Of a stretch of DNA of 64,000 nt, positions 60,928 through 64,000 are shown piece by piece. The DNA is from Hemileia vastatrix (taxonomy: Eukaryota > Basidiomycota > Pucciniomycetes > Pucciniales > Zaghouaniaceae): the NCBI GenBank assembly GCA_030280995.1, contig JASXTE010000005.1, positions 1,302,001 to 1,366,000 on the forward strand, in the 5' to 3' direction. Below the pieces are notes generated by a model. The model saw nothing but the letters and a program-made list of their open reading frames with translations. It was not told the origin of the DNA and made no database searches. The stretch's first letter is position 1. Every line of letters begins with the position of its first letter. A program made the translations under genes and the position numbers.

Positions 60928-63900
60928 TTATTGAAAGACTCTTTTCAGGTGATTTAAATGTTCATCATATGTTTTTGAAAACACTATGATGTAATCAATA
61001 TAGACCAATAGCCATCCTTCAACCATTTCCTGATGAAAGACACTATCCATCAATTTTTGGAAGACTGAAGGCGCATTCTTTGGGCCAAATGGCATTCTCA
61101 CATACTTATATATACCCATATGTGTGGTTATTAATAAGTAATTTTGAGAATTTCTTTCCACAGGAATCTGGTGGTAACCCTTGTTCCCATCCAGACAGGA
61201 AATATATTTTGCTCCTTGTAAGGTAGCATGGATAGAAGCTATCCTTGGTAGAGGGTAAATATCATCTACTGTGTATGTATTCAGAGCTCTATAATCACCG
61301 CATAATCTTGCCTTATCTTTTTCATAAGAGATTAATACTGGTGAAATGACACAATACTTAGGTGTTGTGTCCACTTTTTCAACAATACCCATTTCCAACA
61401 ACAATTTTATATTGTCTTCAATGTCTTTCCTTTTTGCAGGAGATGCTGGGTAAGGTTTCTTTTTTAAGCTGCCAGGAATATTATCCAGATCACAGCTCAG
61501 AGAGATTTTCATCTCATTGTCTTTGACCAATCCTAGTTCATTTGAACCATGAGCAAATGCCATAGGATATGATTTAATCAATCTCAAAATATCTTCTTCT
61601 TCAATTTTTGAGAGTTGAGGACTGAAAGAGGCCTTTTGGATTTCATTTTCCAATTCACCCACTTCATTGGTGGTTCTTCCACCTTGCAGTTGCTCTTCTC
61701 TAGGAGAAATGGCATATACTGAATTTTCAGAACATATTTTGAATTTTCTTTTACCATTCACGCCTATGGTGAAAAAACTGTTTGCAGGATCTAGTTTAAT
61801 GCCAAATTTTGTCAATAAATCATTTCCAATAATAAACCAATCACTAAAATTATTATTATCCATTACTACAAATTCACAAACTGCTCTAACATATCCATTA
61901 TTATATTTAAAGAATACAGCAGTTTTGTATTTTCCAATTGGATTTAATACTGAACCAAAACCCCTCCAGTTCTTTTTCTGAACAGGTTCTAGTTTTTCCT
62001 GGTACTTACTATCAAGTTTCATTAATGCATTAAGTGAAACTACACTACCTGCAGCCCCAGTGTCAAGAATGGCATTCATTTCTTTTCCACATATGATAAT
62101 AGGTGCTCTGATAGGTGTTATTTTGTAAGTGTCATGAGATACATCTTTAATTATTTCAGCTTCCTCTATGGAAGTTAAAGATGTGTCTGTATGAGGTATA
62201 GCATCATTCAGGAACATTATATCCTGTTCTAATACAAATATCTCATTTTCATCATCACTGTAAGATATGTTACTTTTGCAATCCTCACTAGATTCCACAT
62301 TCTCATCTTCATGATTACTAGGTTCAGAATTCTGTGAGGTTTCAATAACATTTATTCTCTTCTTACACGTGTGACCCTTAACCCAAGGTTCATTACATTT
62401 GTAACAAGTGTTATTTTCTTGTCTCTTAGGGACAAGGGGAGCTGAAGGTTTTTTCTTTTCCACTGGTAACTTACTTGTAGTAGGTTTTACCACGTCAACA
62501 CTTTGTCTGTAATTACTATACTTGGTTTCATACTTGTGGTTTAATAATATCTCATTGCATATATTAATGAATCCAGAGGTGTCTCTGATAGTTTCAGTTC
62601 TAGCTACAATAATGTCTCTAACTGATATAGGCAACTTGTATATTATCTTTTCTTTCCACTCTTCATAATCCATTTTTGGATCCATAGCTCTCATGATTTT
62701 TATTAAATTCATTAAGAAGACCATGGGTTTATCTCCAGCATTTGGATTATATCTGGCCCTTTCATACAATCTTTGTTGAGTGATTCTAAATTTTGGGCCA
62801 CCAAATTGCCTTTCAATTAGTGCCTTCCATTCATTCCAGGAGTAATTAATTCCCTCACTCAATACAGATTCAAACCATAATAAGGCCACATCTGTAAATA
62901 AAGATATTAACTTTGAAGTAATTTCTTCATAAGGTAGTTTATATGAAAATTTGAAGTTATCAATTCTTCGTATGAATTGTTGCCAATCAGATTTTGAATC
63001 CCCCTCAAAAGAAGGGTACTGATCTAACTTAGGCCAGTTCTTTTGGCTAGTTTTTGCTTCCCTAACCTGAGGAATATTGAGTAATTCACTCACTTTAGAA
63101 AGATGATCATTGATTTCATCTCTTACTGATTTTATATTCTCAGAGCCCATGACACTATGTTCATGTTCCATCATTGGTTTATCATCAGAGTGTTTCATAA
63201 AAACTGGTACTCTTCCTACATAAGAGGTATTATCCTTTATTGTGTCAGTAATTTTCAAAATGTTAGCTACTTCAATTTCTACTCTTTGTAACCTATCTTT
63301 TAACACAGGTACATGAGTTAAGGTATCATTTACATTTGAAAAAGACAATTTTACACTTCCCTCTATGGTGGCCATAATATTCTGAGAATGTTCTAATTTA
63401 ATTTCTAAATTTTTAATCTCAGAATTTAATCTTTTGTTTTCATTGATCAATTCATTATTTGAATTCTCAATAACTTTTAACTTATTGGCTGTTGTACTCA
63501 ATGATTGTGTGATGTTTAACAATACACTTTCCGTATTATTGTTGGACTCTCTAGAGAATTCTTCCAATTTTTCAATTCTTAATAATAATTTACTAATTAT
63601 TTTTGATTCCATTGGATTTTCTTTTAGAAAATATTCAATTTTGTCTGTTTCCAATTCAGAAGATTCATCATCAGGGTCAATTTTTAATTCATTTGATTCC
63701 ATTTTTATATTAATAGTATTTTCCTGGTGATCAATAAAACTATGTACATTGTCCTCATTTAATGACAAGTCTAACATGTTATTTTCAAATGAATAATTTT
63801 TTAAATCCTTATCAATTATATCTAATAACTCTCTATCAATTTCATTACCTATAAGTAATTCATTGTTAGGATTATATAATTGATCTTGAGAAGACGGTTG

Positions 63901-64000
63901 ACTTACCACGGTCTTATTCCATTTCCCCTGCCTCTCCTTGGCTTTCCCCTGTAAGGGTGACTGCTGGATCCCTGTTGAGGAGGACTGTTGTAGTTTTGGG
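60928..64000 (-). pseudogene. chromovirus B Gag-protease-RT, partial at the window edge
   Basis: Open reading frame from the window edge to a TAA at about 60926; the apparent GTG start at 63909 is not a real start because the frame stays open upstream. Parts: N-terminal coiled coil, Gag core (YPSFEGDSKSDWQQFIRRID, ERQFGGPKFRITQQRLYERA), zinc knuckle CYKCNEPWVKGHTC, protease DTGAAGSVVS, RT with GDYRALN and MPFGPKNAPSVFQKLMD. The catalytic motif reads YIDY where YIDD is expected (copy A has YIDD), removing one metal-binding Asp. The reverse transcriptase would be dead even without the stop. More than 990 residues are visible. Confidence 0.92.

Larger units (their letters stand above)
56885..64000 (-). 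mobile_element. chromovirus copy B, 5' end beyond the window
   Basis: 3' LTR 56885-58384 (TGTCAG to CTGAAA), polypurine tract 58385-58396, then minus-strand pol and gag running off the right edge. The polyprotein is one frame from at least 64000 to 58566 apart from four lesions: a stop at about 60926, a one-base insertion near 60410, a stop near 60340 and a stop near 59034. Same family as copy A, younger in appearance. Confidence 0.9.

Overview
The window is AT-rich, intron-bearing eukaryotic DNA. It looks like a transposon-packed intergenic stretch of a basidiomycete fungus, most probably a rust (Pucciniales). Reasons: one host gene with fifteen short introns, LTR retrotransposons nested several layers deep, and decayed DNA transposons carrying families that I associate with rust genomes. 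The species call is inference from memory; no search was run.

Layout. 1-26120 is a Ty3/gypsy nest. A decayed plus-strand gypsy pol (1-2692, continuing at 7916-8032) is interrupted by a complete but coding-free minus-strand gypsy derivative (2693-7915). Downstream lie two minus-strand, intron-containing genes for cysteine-cluster proteins: gene B (8625-9431) and gene A (in pieces from 24778 down to 9948). Gene A is split by a large gypsy element (10220-22705, LTRs about 1.1 kb, TSD ACTT/ACGT) and by a solo-type LTR (23032-24324). A polypurine tract and another LTR (24895-26120) close the region. Genes A and B may be antisense cargo of the oldest gypsy element.

26121-35949 is DNA-transposon territory. 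It holds the end of one PIF/Harbinger-like element with a Myb/SANT-like pseudogene, then a 7.3-kb element bounded by terminal inverted repeats (28630-35946). That element carries a Myb/SANT-like ORF, a pseudogene resembling fungal TET/JBP 2-oxoglutarate oxygenases, a charged ORF and a HARBI1-type nuclease, all broken by stops. A 261-bp CACTA-type MITE sits inside the oxygenase gene.

37074-42071 (minus) is the one apparently intact host gene: a USP7/Ubp21-type deubiquitinase. Its 16-exon model closes perfectly in phase to 1122 residues.

43260-64000 is again transposons. In order: a dead Tc1/mariner transposase, a decayed chromovirus (44286-53380) whose 5' LTR contains the same 261-bp MITE, and a gypsy integrase fragment split by a 2.7-kb relative of the MITE. 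Last is a second, better preserved chromovirus (56885 to beyond the window end) with its reverse-transcriptase active site mutated.

The most unusual sequence signals are three. First, a family of about 60 short hairpin repeats in the gypsy elements, whose 4-bp stems change in a compensatory way while loop and trailer stay fixed, both inside and outside coding sequence. Second, a 41-nt hairpin of the same elements, also with a compensatory change. Third, a TET/JBP-like gene inside a Harbinger-type element, in DNA that is strikingly poor in CpG compared with the host gene.
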